From positions 33,318-97,317 of the forward strand of contig JAQXVO010000023.1 in the NCBI GenBank assembly GCA_029224965.1: a stretch of DNA of 64,000 bases. Direction: 5' to 3'. The DNA comes from Lachnospiraceae bacterium (GTDB taxonomy: Bacteria; Bacillota; Clostridia; Lachnospirales; Lachnospiraceae). A program made the translations under genes and the position numbers. Of the stretch, positions 18,492 to 27,002 are shown piece by piece (within the stretch, counting starts at the first letter, position 1; each line of letters begins with the position of its first letter). Below the pieces are notes generated by a model. The model saw only the letters and a program-made list of their open reading frames with translations. It was not told the DNA's origin and did not search any database.

Positions 18492-18664
18492 TTTCTACTC
18501 CAATCAGCTTCGATGAAAAATGAACGACAGGATACTACAGCATAAAGTAAAAAGACAAAAAATTTCAAAGCTTTTGCATATATGCCTTGCAATAGTGATA
18601 ATTCCCTTCCATTATGATTTATAATAGTTGTACATGACAAATCGTGTTTAAAGGGAGAGAAATC

Positions 18665-19585
18665 ATGAAAGCAGAAGAAACAACTCCGGTAAGATACGTC
18701 CAGCCCGACGACTGGGACGGCTCGGACCGCCGGGTCAACGGAGACCAGGAAACGGTGAATTACCTGGGCAATTCCCATATCCGTCTCTGGTACAACAATC
18801 AGACCGAGGGCTATCCGACCCATCACCATGGCGCAGTGGAGATCATTGCCTGCCTCAAGGGCGACTATACGGTCTCCTGCCAGAATCAGGTCTATCATCT
18901 TAAGGAAAAGGATCTTCTCTTCATTCCTCCTCATATGCTCCACTGGCTCATGGGAAGCACTTCCGGAGCCCGGCTGATCATGCTTTTTGACAATACTCCT
19001 GTGACTGCCTTCGCAGATTACAAGCTGATTTCCGCACGTTTTATCAGGCCGCTCCATTTTTCTGCCAGTAAGGATCCCGTCCTTCACAACGAGATCTGGG
19101 AGGATATGAACCGGATCACAGATATCTACTTCCGCCATGAAAGCATGTGGGAGCTCAATCTCTATGCCCGGATTCTCCATATCTTCGCATCCTTCGGCCG
19201 TCAGACTCTTGCTCAGAGCAACCCCTTCCCCGGCCAGGGCAGAACCGCTGTCCAGAAAGGCTATGATCACTTCACCAAGCTTCTGACCTATCTGGAAAAC
19301 AATATCCAACACTGCCTGTCTCTGGAGGAGGCCGCCGAATTTACCGGCTATTCCAAATTTCACTTCTCCCGCTTATTCAAGGAATATATTGGCTCTACCT
19401 ATTACGAGTATATCCAAAGCCTCCGCATCCGGACGGCCAAGGAACTTCTGGCAACCGATATCTCTGTGACGGAGGTTGCCTATCAGACCGGCTTCAACGA
19501 TCTCGCTTCTTTCAGCAGAGCCTTTAAGAACAACACCGGGATCACACCCACCAAATACCGGTCCCTGACCATCCGTGAGCGCTGA
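18665..19585 (+). CDS. AraC-family transcriptional regulator
   Basis: A 306-residue regulator with an N-terminal cupin sugar-sensing domain ('PTHHHGAVEIIACLKGDYT', with the usual His cluster) and a C-terminal pair of helix-turn-helix motifs ('LSLEEAAEFTGYSKFHFSRLF' split at residue 20 in the family pattern, then 'SVTEVAYQTGFNDLASFSRAF' likewise). The start at 18665 follows AAAGGGAGAG; an earlier in-frame GTG at 18644 is less likely. Divergent from the GH120-like gene and convergent with the sugar ABC genes, so it probably responds to a xylose-containing sugar and activates both. Confidence 0.92.
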   Translation: MKAEETTPVRYVQPDDWDGSDRRVNGDQETVNYLGNSHIRLWYNNQTEGYPTHHHGAVEIIACLKGDYTVSCQNQVYHLKEKDLLFIPPHMLHWLMGSTSGARLIMLFDNTPVTAFADYKLISARFIRPLHFSASKDPVLHNEIWEDMNRITDIYFRHESMWELNLYARILHIFASFGRQTLAQSNPFPGQGRTAVQKGYDHFTKLLTYLENNIQHCLSLEEAAEFTGYSKFHFSRLFKEYIGSTYYEYIQSLRIRTAKELLATDISVTEVAYQTGFNDLASFSRAFKNNTGITPTKYRSLTIRER

Positions 19586-19595
19586 TCCCTGTGAT

Positions 19596-20432
19596 TTATC
19601 CCTTGACAGAACCCAGGGCAACACCTGCCACGATGTACTTGGACAGGCAGAGATAGGCAATGATCAGAGGCAGAGCCGTCAGGGTCAAGCCCAGATAGAC
19701 AGCTCCGTATTCCGTCTTGTAAATATCACCCCGAAGGAGAGATACCATGATCGGGAGTGTATATTTTCTCTGATCCGTCAGAAGAACCAGCGGTGTAAAA
19801 AGGTTGTTCCAGCTGGATACAAAGCTGAAGATGGCCTGGGTTGCAATGGCCGGCTTCATGATCGGCAGAACGATCCGGTTGAAGATGTAGAACTCTCTTG
19901 CACCGTCGATCCGGGCCGACTGGACGATTTCCTTACTCAGAGAGGGAACCATATACTGACGCATGTAGAAAACCATGGCCGGTGAAGCGATGGCCGGAAG
20001 GATCAGCATGGACAGATGGTTTGTCATATGGACCTTATAGACCATCTGATAGAAACCAATCATGGTGATCTGGGCCGGAATCATCATAACCGCCAGAATA
20101 AAGCGGTAGAAAGAATCCCGGAGCTTCCAGTCATAGATCACAAGTCCGTATGCCGTCAGTGTTGAGAAATAGGTTGCCAGTGCCGTTGACAGGACAGAGA
20201 TGATCAGAGAATTCATAAAGCCGACGGCCGGATTAAAGCTCTTTCCCAGAAGAACCCTGAGGTTGCTGAAGAAGTAGGTGGAAGGAACCAGGGACAGGGC
20301 ATGCTGCTGAATCTGCACCGTAGACCGGGTGGAATTCACAATCATGATGACAAATGGCAGAACCGAAAGGATTGCCAGAATGATACAGATAATGAAGATG
20401 ATGGTCTTCTTCAGAGTATGTGATTTCTTCAT
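19596..20432 (-). CDS. sugar ABC transporter permease, MalG type
   Basis: A 278-residue permease with six membrane helices and the cytoplasmic ABC-contact loop 'EIVQSARIDGAREFYIFNRI' (E-x-x-x-A-x-x-D-G-A) near residues 170-190. It forms the inner-membrane channel with the MalF-type partner, whose stop overlaps its start by four bases. The ATPase is not encoded here, which is common in Firmicutes that share one MsmX-type ATPase. Role: import of oligosaccharides, here probably xylosides. Confidence 0.92.
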   Translation of the reverse strand: MKKSHTLKKTIIFIICIILAILSVLPFVIMIVNSTRSTVQIQQHALSLVPSTYFFSNLRVLLGKSFNPAVGFMNSLIISVLSTALATYFSTLTAYGLVIYDWKLRDSFYRFILAVMMIPAQITMIGFYQMVYKVHMTNHLSMLILPAIASPAMVFYMRQYMVPSLSKEIVQSARIDGAREFYIFNRIVLPIMKPAIATQAIFSFVSSWNNLFTPLVLLTDQRKYTLPIMVSLLRGDIYKTEYGAVYLGLTLTALPLIIAYLCLSKYIVAGVALGSVKG

Positions 20433-21415
20433 TTCTCTGCCCCCTTTGCCTTCAGCTCGGCCTTATAGGCACGTCTCATTTCCTTTTCCATCTTCTTTTT
20501 CTGCTTTTCCATAGCTGCCTCATCACGGTCTCTTAAGAGCCAGAAGAGAACGACAGATGCCAGAACGATGATGACAAACATAATCATCGAAGCTGCTGCA
20601 GCCCGGTTATACATATAGGCACCGGAGAAAGCCTGGTTGTAAATAAATACACCGGTCGTAAGCGTTGCATTGTCCGGTCCGCCCATCAGAAAGAGCTTTG
20701 GAATATCGAACATATTCAGTCCGCCGATCAGGCTGGTAACCAGTGTATAGAGAAGAATGGTCTTGATATTGGGCAAAGTAATCATCCAGAAGGTCTGCCA
20801 GCCATTGGCTCCGTCGACTTCTGCTGCCTCGAAGATCTCCGGATTGATACCCAGAACGCCGGAAATCAGGATAATCATGGTATAGCCGTACCACATCCAG
20901 GTCTGTATAAAGATGACAATGCCCTGGGCTACATTCTTGCTTACCAGGAAATTGTGGGGTTTGGCGAAAATGCCGATCCGGGTCAGGATATCATTGACCG
21001 GGCCCATGGGATAGCCAAACAGAGCATTGAACAGAATGGCAATGGTTGCTGCCGTAATAATATTGGGCATATAGAAGAGGACCTTGAATACGCCCTCCCC
21101 GGGGACCTTGAACCTGCGGTCGGTAAACCAGGATGCCAGAAGAAGCGCCAGGGTCAGCTGGGGAATAAAGTTCAGCACCCACATCTTGATGGTGTTTTTG
21201 AAGGCCGTCTGAAATGTAGGGCTGGCCAGAATCGTCTTGAAATTAAGAAAAGGATCCTTCAGAAAGTGGATCTCAGTGGTTCCGATTCCCTTCAGATCCG
21301 TAAATCCGATGACCGCTGTATAAAGGGTCGGATATAAGGAAAAGATTAAGAATGCTATGGTAAAGGGAATGCAGAAGATATATCCATATTTTGCATAGCG
21401 GTTATGGTGTGTCAT
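20429..21415 (-). CDS. sugar ABC transporter permease, MalF type
   Basis: A 328-residue permease with six helices, the family loop 'EIFEAAEVDGANGWQTFW' (EAA-x3-G) near residues 195-215, and a long charged C-terminal tail of Lys/Glu (about 300-328). It pairs with the MalG-type permease downstream. A 90-base gap separates it from the binding-protein gene upstream. Confidence 0.92.
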   Translation of the reverse strand: MTHHNRYAKYGYIFCIPFTIAFLIFSLYPTLYTAVIGFTDLKGIGTTEIHFLKDPFLNFKTILASPTFQTAFKNTIKMWVLNFIPQLTLALLLASWFTDRRFKVPGEGVFKVLFYMPNIITAATIAILFNALFGYPMGPVNDILTRIGIFAKPHNFLVSKNVAQGIVIFIQTWMWYGYTMIILISGVLGINPEIFEAAEVDGANGWQTFWMITLPNIKTILLYTLVTSLIGGLNMFDIPKLFLMGGPDNATLTTGVFIYNQAFSGAYMYNRAAAASMIMFVIIVLASVVLFWLLRDRDEAAMEKQKKKMEKEMRRAYKAELKAKGAEK

Positions 21416-21505
21416 GTTTTACCTCCCCTTGAAATCTTTAGAGGGCTGCAGGGCAGCCAAGAGCTGCCCTGCAAAGTATGAAAAAGAAAGGGTGTAAAGT
21501 TATCT

Positions 21506-22936
21506 TTATTTTGCAGACTCAATACCCAGGTTGTCATTTACGGTCTGCTTGAAGTCCTTGATGGCCTGATCCCTGCTCTTCTGTCCGGAAGCATAGGCAC
21601 GAACCTGATCTCTCCAGATCTGATTGATGGACTCATCATACTGGGTCAGATTCTTACCATTTGCATACTTGTTGGCCGGTACGAAGTAGTCGAACATGTT
21701 CTCTCCGCCAAGGAAGTCCATGGATCCGTCAGACTTGGTCATAACGGTTCCGGATGCAACGGCATCCTTGGTTCCGCCTGCGCCGTTCAGAGTTCCGTTT
21801 GCCCACTTGTACTGAAGAGAATTCTCATCGGTCTGAAGAGTGATCCAGTCGATGATATCCTTGACAGCATCCTTCTTGGCCTTGTCCATTTCCTTGTTGG
21901 CCAGGATCCATGTGCCGCCCCAGAAGAAGCCGACCGGAGAATCGCAGACAGCCCAGTCACCATAGGTGCCTTCGCCGACCTTGTCACCGCCGCAGTTCTT
22001 TGCGATCGTATAGTTGATGAGCCATGCCGGTCCGAAGAAACCGAATACAGGCTTGGGACCTGTGCCCTTCATATCTGCGAACCATGCATCCTGCCAGTCC
22101 TGGGTTACATTGGACCAGCCCTTATCGGTCAGGTTCTTCGAGATATCCAGGAATGCCTCTCTCTTGGGATCGATCTGCAGCTTGCCGTCCTTGGTCAGCC
22201 AGCCCTCTTCAGAGCTGTTCTCAACGGCGTGCCAGATATCACCGTCGCCGGAAACAATGGCATCGCCCTTGGCTGCCAGCTTGTCTGCCGCATCCCAGAA
22301 CTTGTCGAAGCTTCCGCTACCGCCGCCGATGATCTGGGAAATCTGTGCAGGGTCATCTGTTCCGAAGACATCCTTTGCGATGGATCTCCGATAGATGAAG
22401 CAGCCGCCGGTTGCCTGATATCCCAGAGCATCCAGTTTGCCATCCGTATTGGTTCCAATATCTATGGTGTACTGAGCAATATCGGCATCTTTTGTTTCCT
22501 TGTCCACATCAATGCCCAGGTCTTCATAAGGCATTGCATATTTTTCCATATCTCCCTGTGTATACTTCAAAACAAAGGCAGCTTCTGCACAGTAGATATC
22601 CGGGCTTTCTTTTCCTCCTGCCTTCAGAGCCGAATCCAGTGCCGGCTGATAGGCACCGTCGGTTGTGGCAATAATGGTTGAATTAACTTTATAAGGGAAA
22701 TCCGGATGATCGCCGATATATTTCTTGACCATGCCGGGAACTTCATCTGTGAAAGCCCAGAGATTTAAGGTTCCCTTCTTGCCGCCGTTCTTCGGTGTAA
22801 TGGTCTGACTGGTCTTCTGATCGTCCTTCTTACTGCCTGAATCCTTAGCACTGCCTCCGGATGAGCCCCCGCAGCCGACAAACATCGAACAGGTCATCGC
22901 CGCTGTCAAAAGCAGCGCAAGTATTTTTCTTTTCAT
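21506..22936 (-). CDS. extracellular sugar-binding lipoprotein
   Basis: A 476-residue family 1 solute-binding protein. The signal peptide ends in a lipobox with Cys22 (F-V-G-C), followed by a Gly/Ser/Lys-rich tether, so it is anchored on the outer face of the membrane. The body shows the usual 'LNLWAFTDEVPGMVKKY' opening. It would deliver an oligosaccharide to the two permeases just downstream. AAGGAGG gives a very strong ribosome site, fitting the high level needed for a binding protein. Confidence 0.92.
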   Translation of the reverse strand: MKRKILALLLTAAMTCSMFVGCGGSSGGSAKDSGSKKDDQKTSQTITPKNGGKKGTLNLWAFTDEVPGMVKKYIGDHPDFPYKVNSTIIATTDGAYQPALDSALKAGGKESPDIYCAEAAFVLKYTQGDMEKYAMPYEDLGIDVDKETKDADIAQYTIDIGTNTDGKLDALGYQATGGCFIYRRSIAKDVFGTDDPAQISQIIGGGSGSFDKFWDAADKLAAKGDAIVSGDGDIWHAVENSSEEGWLTKDGKLQIDPKREAFLDISKNLTDKGWSNVTQDWQDAWFADMKGTGPKPVFGFFGPAWLINYTIAKNCGGDKVGEGTYGDWAVCDSPVGFFWGGTWILANKEMDKAKKDAVKDIIDWITLQTDENSLQYKWANGTLNGAGGTKDAVASGTVMTKSDGSMDFLGGENMFDYFVPANKYANGKNLTQYDESINQIWRDQVRAYASGQKSRDQAIKDFKQTVNDNLGIESAK

Positions 22937-23178
22937 TTGTTTCCTCCTTTTTGAACACTCCCAAATTCCCTTTCGGAGTTTCCATATCCATACAATAACT
23001 TTCGAAAACCAGGCCTGATTCTCTCTTATTGCCTCGATATAGTCGTTATAGCATCCGACCCGTCTCTGCGTTTGACGATACTTGCGGTCAATTTAGCAAA
23101 TCTTTCCATTTTGACCAATAAAGTGCCAAACTCACTTCTAATTTTGTATAATATAGACAAATGAAAGCGAGATTTATT

Positions 23179-23862
23179 ATGAAAAAGTACTTTAATCCGG
23201 ACAATCCCATCCAGCGTGCCCTGGGCAGACTCCTGGATCTCATCTGTCTGAATGCTGTTTTTCTTCTGACCTGTCTCCCCATCATTACGATCGGGGCAGC
23301 ACTGACTGCCCTCTACAGTCAGACCTTAAAGATGGTAAGAAAAGAGGATACCTATCCGGTCCGAAGCTATTTCCGGGAATTTAAGGAAGACTTCTCCCGG
23401 TCCACCCTTCTCTGGCTGCCGGGCCTGGGCCTGCTTCTCTTCTTAAGTGCAGATCTCTATCTGATCTACCGGGTTCTGGATTCATCCTGGCGGATTCTCC
23501 AGTATCCCATCTGGCTTATGATCTTTGCCGTGACCGCCATCCTTCTCTATGCCTTTCCCCTGACCGCCCGCTATCGGGAAAGCTATGGACAGACCATTCG
23601 AAATGCCCTCCGCCTGGCCTTCGGCAATCTCTTCCTCTCGATCTTCTTTGTGATCGTCCTCTTCCTGCCCCTGGATCTGGCCTTTCATAACGGAGTCGCA
23701 GCTGTATTCTTCTTCAGCCTTCTCCTCTTCTGCGGAGCTGCGGCCATTGCCTATTTCTTCTCCATATTTCTCAATCAGGTATTCGAGAAGGCCTCCCGGC
23801 CGGCGGATTCTCCTGCCAAAGCAGACAAGCGTAAATCGAAGAGCCTTAAGGAAAGTCACTGA
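23179..23862 (+). CDS. YesL-family membrane protein (DUF624)
   Basis: A YesL-like protein of about 227 residues with five or six predicted helices and the family opening 'NPDNPIQRALGRLLDLICLN' followed by a 'CLPIITIGAALTALY' stretch. YesL proteins occur next to sugar ABC transporters, and their function is unknown. A TATAAT lies at 23147-23152, only nine bases before an in-frame ATG at 23161; that start would be almost leaderless, so the ATG at 23179 is preferred. Divergent from the binding-protein gene, so likely in the same regulon. Confidence 0.82.
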   Translation: MKKYFNPDNPIQRALGRLLDLICLNAVFLLTCLPIITIGAALTALYSQTLKMVRKEDTYPVRSYFREFKEDFSRSTLLWLPGLGLLLFLSADLYLIYRVLDSSWRILQYPIWLMIFAVTAILLYAFPLTARYRESYGQTIRNALRLAFGNLFLSIFFVIVLFLPLDLAFHNGVAAVFFFSLLLFCGAAAIAYFFSIFLNQVFEKASRPADSPAKADKRKSKSLKESH

Positions 23863-23951
23863 AAGAACGGATTGCAAAATATAGACCAGCCTGGCTGAAG
23901 GCCGATCCAGAACAGCTGCACAGAAACCAAAGAACCTGTTCATTTATGCGT

Positions 23952-23999
23952 AAAAAAGGACCGCTCCCTCCATGTAAATAAATCATGGAGAGAACGGTC
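23952..23999 (-). terminator. terminator after the EF-G-like gene
   Basis: GACCG...CTCCATG pairs with CATGGAG...CGGTC with two mismatches and a nine-base loop; six T follow on the minus strand. It may act weakly on yesL transcripts as well. Confidence 0.75.
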
Positions 24000-24017
24000 T
24001 TCTCTTATTCTGCTATT

Positions 24018-26096
24018 TCACACCTTCTTTTTGGCACTCTCTGCATGAGCTGCAACTTCCTTGCTCTGGATGTCCGCCGGAGTCTTCTCATAACGGACGA
24101 AATGATATTCATAGAGCCCGCGGCCGCCGGTCATGGAACGAAGTGCTGTGCAGTAGCCATAGAGCTCCATTTCCGGAACCTCGGCCTCAATGACCTGCTT
24201 TCCGTTCTGCGGAGTCATGCCAAGGACTCTGCCCCGGCGCTTGTTCAGATCGCCCATGATATCTCCTGTATAGGCATCTGGCACGGTGACTTTCAAATCC
24301 ACAATCGGTTCGAGCAGAACAGGCGAAGCTTCCAGGAAGCCCTTCTTAAAGGCCATCTGGGCTGCCGTCATGAATGCCATCTCAGACGAATCGACCGGAT
24401 GATAGGAGCCGTCATAAAGCGTTGCCTTGACACCGACAACAGGATATCCGGCCAGAGGACCTGCCTTGCAGCAAGCTGCGATTCCTTTTTCAACAGCCGG
24501 GAAAAAGTTTTTGGGTACAGCACCGCCGACAACCTCTTCTGTAAATACATAAGGATCATTGGTTCCAGAGGGGCCGAAGCGCATCTTGACATGTCCGTAC
24601 TGGCCATGTCCGCCGTTCTGTTTCTTATACTTGGCCTCAACATCTGCGGTCTTCTGGATGGTCTCACGGAAGGCAACCCGCGGCCGGTCCACCTCAATCG
24701 GAGCCTTGTAGTCATGCTCCAGCCGGGACTGAATGGTTTCCAGATGGAGGTCACCCATACCGAAAATCAGAGACTGCTGATTCTCGGCATCATTGACCGC
24801 CTTGAAGGTCGGATCCTCTGCCATAAGCTTGGCCATAGACTGGGCAATCTTATCGACATCACTCTTATGGACGGCCTTCCAGCGGAGGCTGGTGTAGGGA
24901 ACCGGCATATCGATCTTGGCATACATGATCGGAGTCGACCTGGTCGACAGAGTATCCGAAGTGGCCAGATCCGGAATCTTGGCCAGGGCACCCAGATCAC
25001 CGGCATGGATCTCAGGAACCTCGACGGCCTTATTCCCAGTTAAAATATAGAGCTTCCCGATCTTGAATTCCTTATCGGTCCGGCTGTCGTACATCAGATC
25101 ATCGGTCTTGATAACGCCGGACCTTACTTTAATCAGGCTGTAGCGGCCTAAGAACGGATCCACAATGGTTTTAAAGACAAAAGCCGTCTTCGGCTTTAAA
25201 ATGTCGAAATCTGCTTCGAAAATCTCGTTGGTCCGGATATTGATGCCGGACATCTTACGGTTGTCAGCCGACGGCATATATTTCACAATATCATCGAGAA
25301 GGGTATAGACACCGCGGGCCAGAAGACCGGAACCGCTGCCGACCGGAACAATGGAACCGTCCTGAATGGTCAGACGGACTGCTGCACGGATCTCCTGCTC
25401 GGAGAAGGTATCGCCGTCCAGATAGCGGTCGAGGAACTCCTCGGATGTCTCTGCGACAGCCTCCATCAGATTGGAATGATACTGACCCAGATAATCCTCG
25501 GAATAATCCGGCATATCGGTCTCAACCGCGTCATGCTTGTCATAGCGGAAGGCCTTCTGCTGAATGACATTGATATAGCCGGTCAGCTGGCCGTTCTCAC
25601 GAAGAGGCATGTTAAAGGGTGCGATCTTCTTTCCGAACATGGTGGTCAGATCCTCGATGACCTGACGGTAGGAAACCTTATCGTCATCCATGTCGGTTAC
25701 GAAAAAGATCCTGGGCAGATGATACTTCTCACAGAGATCCCAGGCCCGCTCGGTTCCGGCTTCAATGCCGGCCTTGCCGGATACGACGATGATGGCGCCG
25801 TCGGCCACACTCACGGCCTCTTCCACTTCTCCGGCAAATCCGAAAAAGCCCGGCGTATCGAGGATATTGATCTTATAGTCCTCCCATTCCAGAGGAATGA
25901 CCGATGTCGAAATGGAAATCTTTCTCCGGATCTCCTCCTTGGTGTAATCCGAAAGGGTATTTCCGTCTTCGACCTTGCCCTGCCTGGGCACCAGACCTGC
26001 CAGATAGGCCATGGCCTCTGTCAGAGTCGTCTTGCCTGCTCCCCCATGTCCGAGAATTACCACGTTACGAATCTTGTCAGTTGTGTAAACCTTCAT
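24018..26096 (-). CDS. elongation factor G-like GTPase with altered G motifs
   Basis: A 692-residue EF-G/TetM-fold protein with all five translational-GTPase domains. G1 is intact ('GHGGAGKTT', 16-24). G3 reads 'DTPGFFGF' (80-87), so the catalytic His of 'DTPGH' is Phe84. G4 reads 'TDMD' (134-137) where 'NKMD' is expected; only the guanine-specifying Asp remains. The protein is therefore not the housekeeping EF-G but a member or relative of the EF-G2-like group, whose role is unclear: ribosome rescue, stress or ribosome protection are all possible. The start at 26096 has a G6 ribosome site seven bases away. A 14-bp palindrome sits in its promoter region. Confidence 0.88.
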   Translation of the reverse strand: MKVYTTDKIRNVVILGHGGAGKTTLTEAMAYLAGLVPRQGKVEDGNTLSDYTKEEIRRKISISTSVIPLEWEDYKINILDTPGFFGFAGEVEEAVSVADGAIIVVSGKAGIEAGTERAWDLCEKYHLPRIFFVTDMDDDKVSYRQVIEDLTTMFGKKIAPFNMPLRENGQLTGYINVIQQKAFRYDKHDAVETDMPDYSEDYLGQYHSNLMEAVAETSEEFLDRYLDGDTFSEQEIRAAVRLTIQDGSIVPVGSGSGLLARGVYTLLDDIVKYMPSADNRKMSGINIRTNEIFEADFDILKPKTAFVFKTIVDPFLGRYSLIKVRSGVIKTDDLMYDSRTDKEFKIGKLYILTGNKAVEVPEIHAGDLGALAKIPDLATSDTLSTRSTPIMYAKIDMPVPYTSLRWKAVHKSDVDKIAQSMAKLMAEDPTFKAVNDAENQQSLIFGMGDLHLETIQSRLEHDYKAPIEVDRPRVAFRETIQKTADVEAKYKKQNGGHGQYGHVKMRFGPSGTNDPYVFTEEVVGGAVPKNFFPAVEKGIAACCKAGPLAGYPVVGVKATLYDGSYHPVDSSEMAFMTAAQMAFKKGFLEASPVLLEPIVDLKVTVPDAYTGDIMGDLNKRRGRVLGMTPQNGKQVIEAEVPEMELYGYCTALRSMTGGRGLYEYHFVRYEKTPADIQSKEVAAHAESAKKKV

Positions 26097-26155
26097 AGGC
26101 ATTCCCCCCGATCCGATTGCAATATATTTTGCTATCACCACCATTTTATACAAAA

Positions 26156-26189
26156 AAATTACACAATACAATTACGTATTGTGTAATTT
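26156..26189 (-). promoter_or_regulatory. 14-bp palindrome in the EF-G-like promoter
   Basis: Perfect arms 26156-26169 and 26176-26189 (core TTACACAATAC / GTATTGTGTAA) around a six-base centre. On the minus strand a TATAAA -10 candidate follows, and the TTGTAT within the palindrome would be near -35. Overlap with the promoter suggests an operator; the regulator is not identified. Confidence 0.6.
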
Positions 26190-26250
26190 CACTAATTTCT
26201 TATGGAATTATGAGATAGCTTAGAAAAATTGTCTGATCATTTGTTCAAGC

Positions 26251-26901
26251 CTACAGTTCTCCATCCGGCAGCGCCCTTGGGAGATTCCAGCGGAAATGGG
26301 CTGCCAGATAGCGGATCAGGAGAACCACGACGAATCCGGCGATGATGGACTTGGGCCAGCCGATCCAGGCCGGCAGGACCGCCGTCACAACCGCACCGGC
26401 CACCGAGGCCAGGGCATAGACATGGCGGACGAAAATGTAGGGCTTCTGTGCGGCAAAGAGATCGCGGAGGATTCCGCCGCCGACACCGGTGATGACACCG
26501 AGAAAGATCATGAGAAAGGCATTGGTCTTCGTCACGGTCCGGCCGGCATAAACCCCGTCCACGGTAAAGGCCGCCAGACCCAGGGAATCGGTGATCAGAA
26601 GAAGCTTCTCATAGACCCGGATCAGGCCCAGAAGCCGGTCGCCCTTTCGGACATAGCGGATGACGAAGAAGACGACCAGAGCGGTCAGAAAGGACAGAAT
26701 AATATAGACCGGGTTCTGGAAAACTGCCGGCGGGATATTTCCTATGGTCAGGTCGCGGATAAAACCGCCGCCCGTCGCCGTCGCCAGAGCCAGAATCATG
26801 ATTCCGAAGATATCCATGTCCTTTTTTACAGCCAGCATGGCGCCGGAAATGGCGAAGGCGATCGTCCCGATCAGGTCCATAATATAAATAAATTCCGGCA
26901 T
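26251..26901 (-). CDS. TRIC-type membrane channel (UPF0126 family)
   Basis: A 216-residue protein with seven helices built from two repeats, each carrying the family's glycine-rich signature: 'GGGFIRDL' (about 44-51) and 'GGGILRDL' (about 140-147). Prokaryotic members are trimeric cation channels related to animal TRIC. The leftward gene follows the AGCS carrier by about 100 bases, with no clear terminator between them, so co-transcription is possible. Confidence 0.9.
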   Translation of the reverse strand: MPEFIYIMDLIGTIAFAISGAMLAVKKDMDIFGIMILALATATGGGFIRDLTIGNIPPAVFQNPVYIILSFLTALVVFFVIRYVRKGDRLLGLIRVYEKLLLITDSLGLAAFTVDGVYAGRTVTKTNAFLMIFLGVITGVGGGILRDLFAAQKPYIFVRHVYALASVAGAVVTAVLPAWIGWPKSIIAGFVVVLLIRYLAAHFRWNLPRALPDGEL

Positions 26902-27002
26902 GTCTTTCCTTTAACTCCCTCTTCCAGTAAATCCCCTGATATCTTTTTCCAGAACGATCTGGTTTTATTTCCAGTATCTCGATGGATTCGCTTCCATGCA
27001 AT

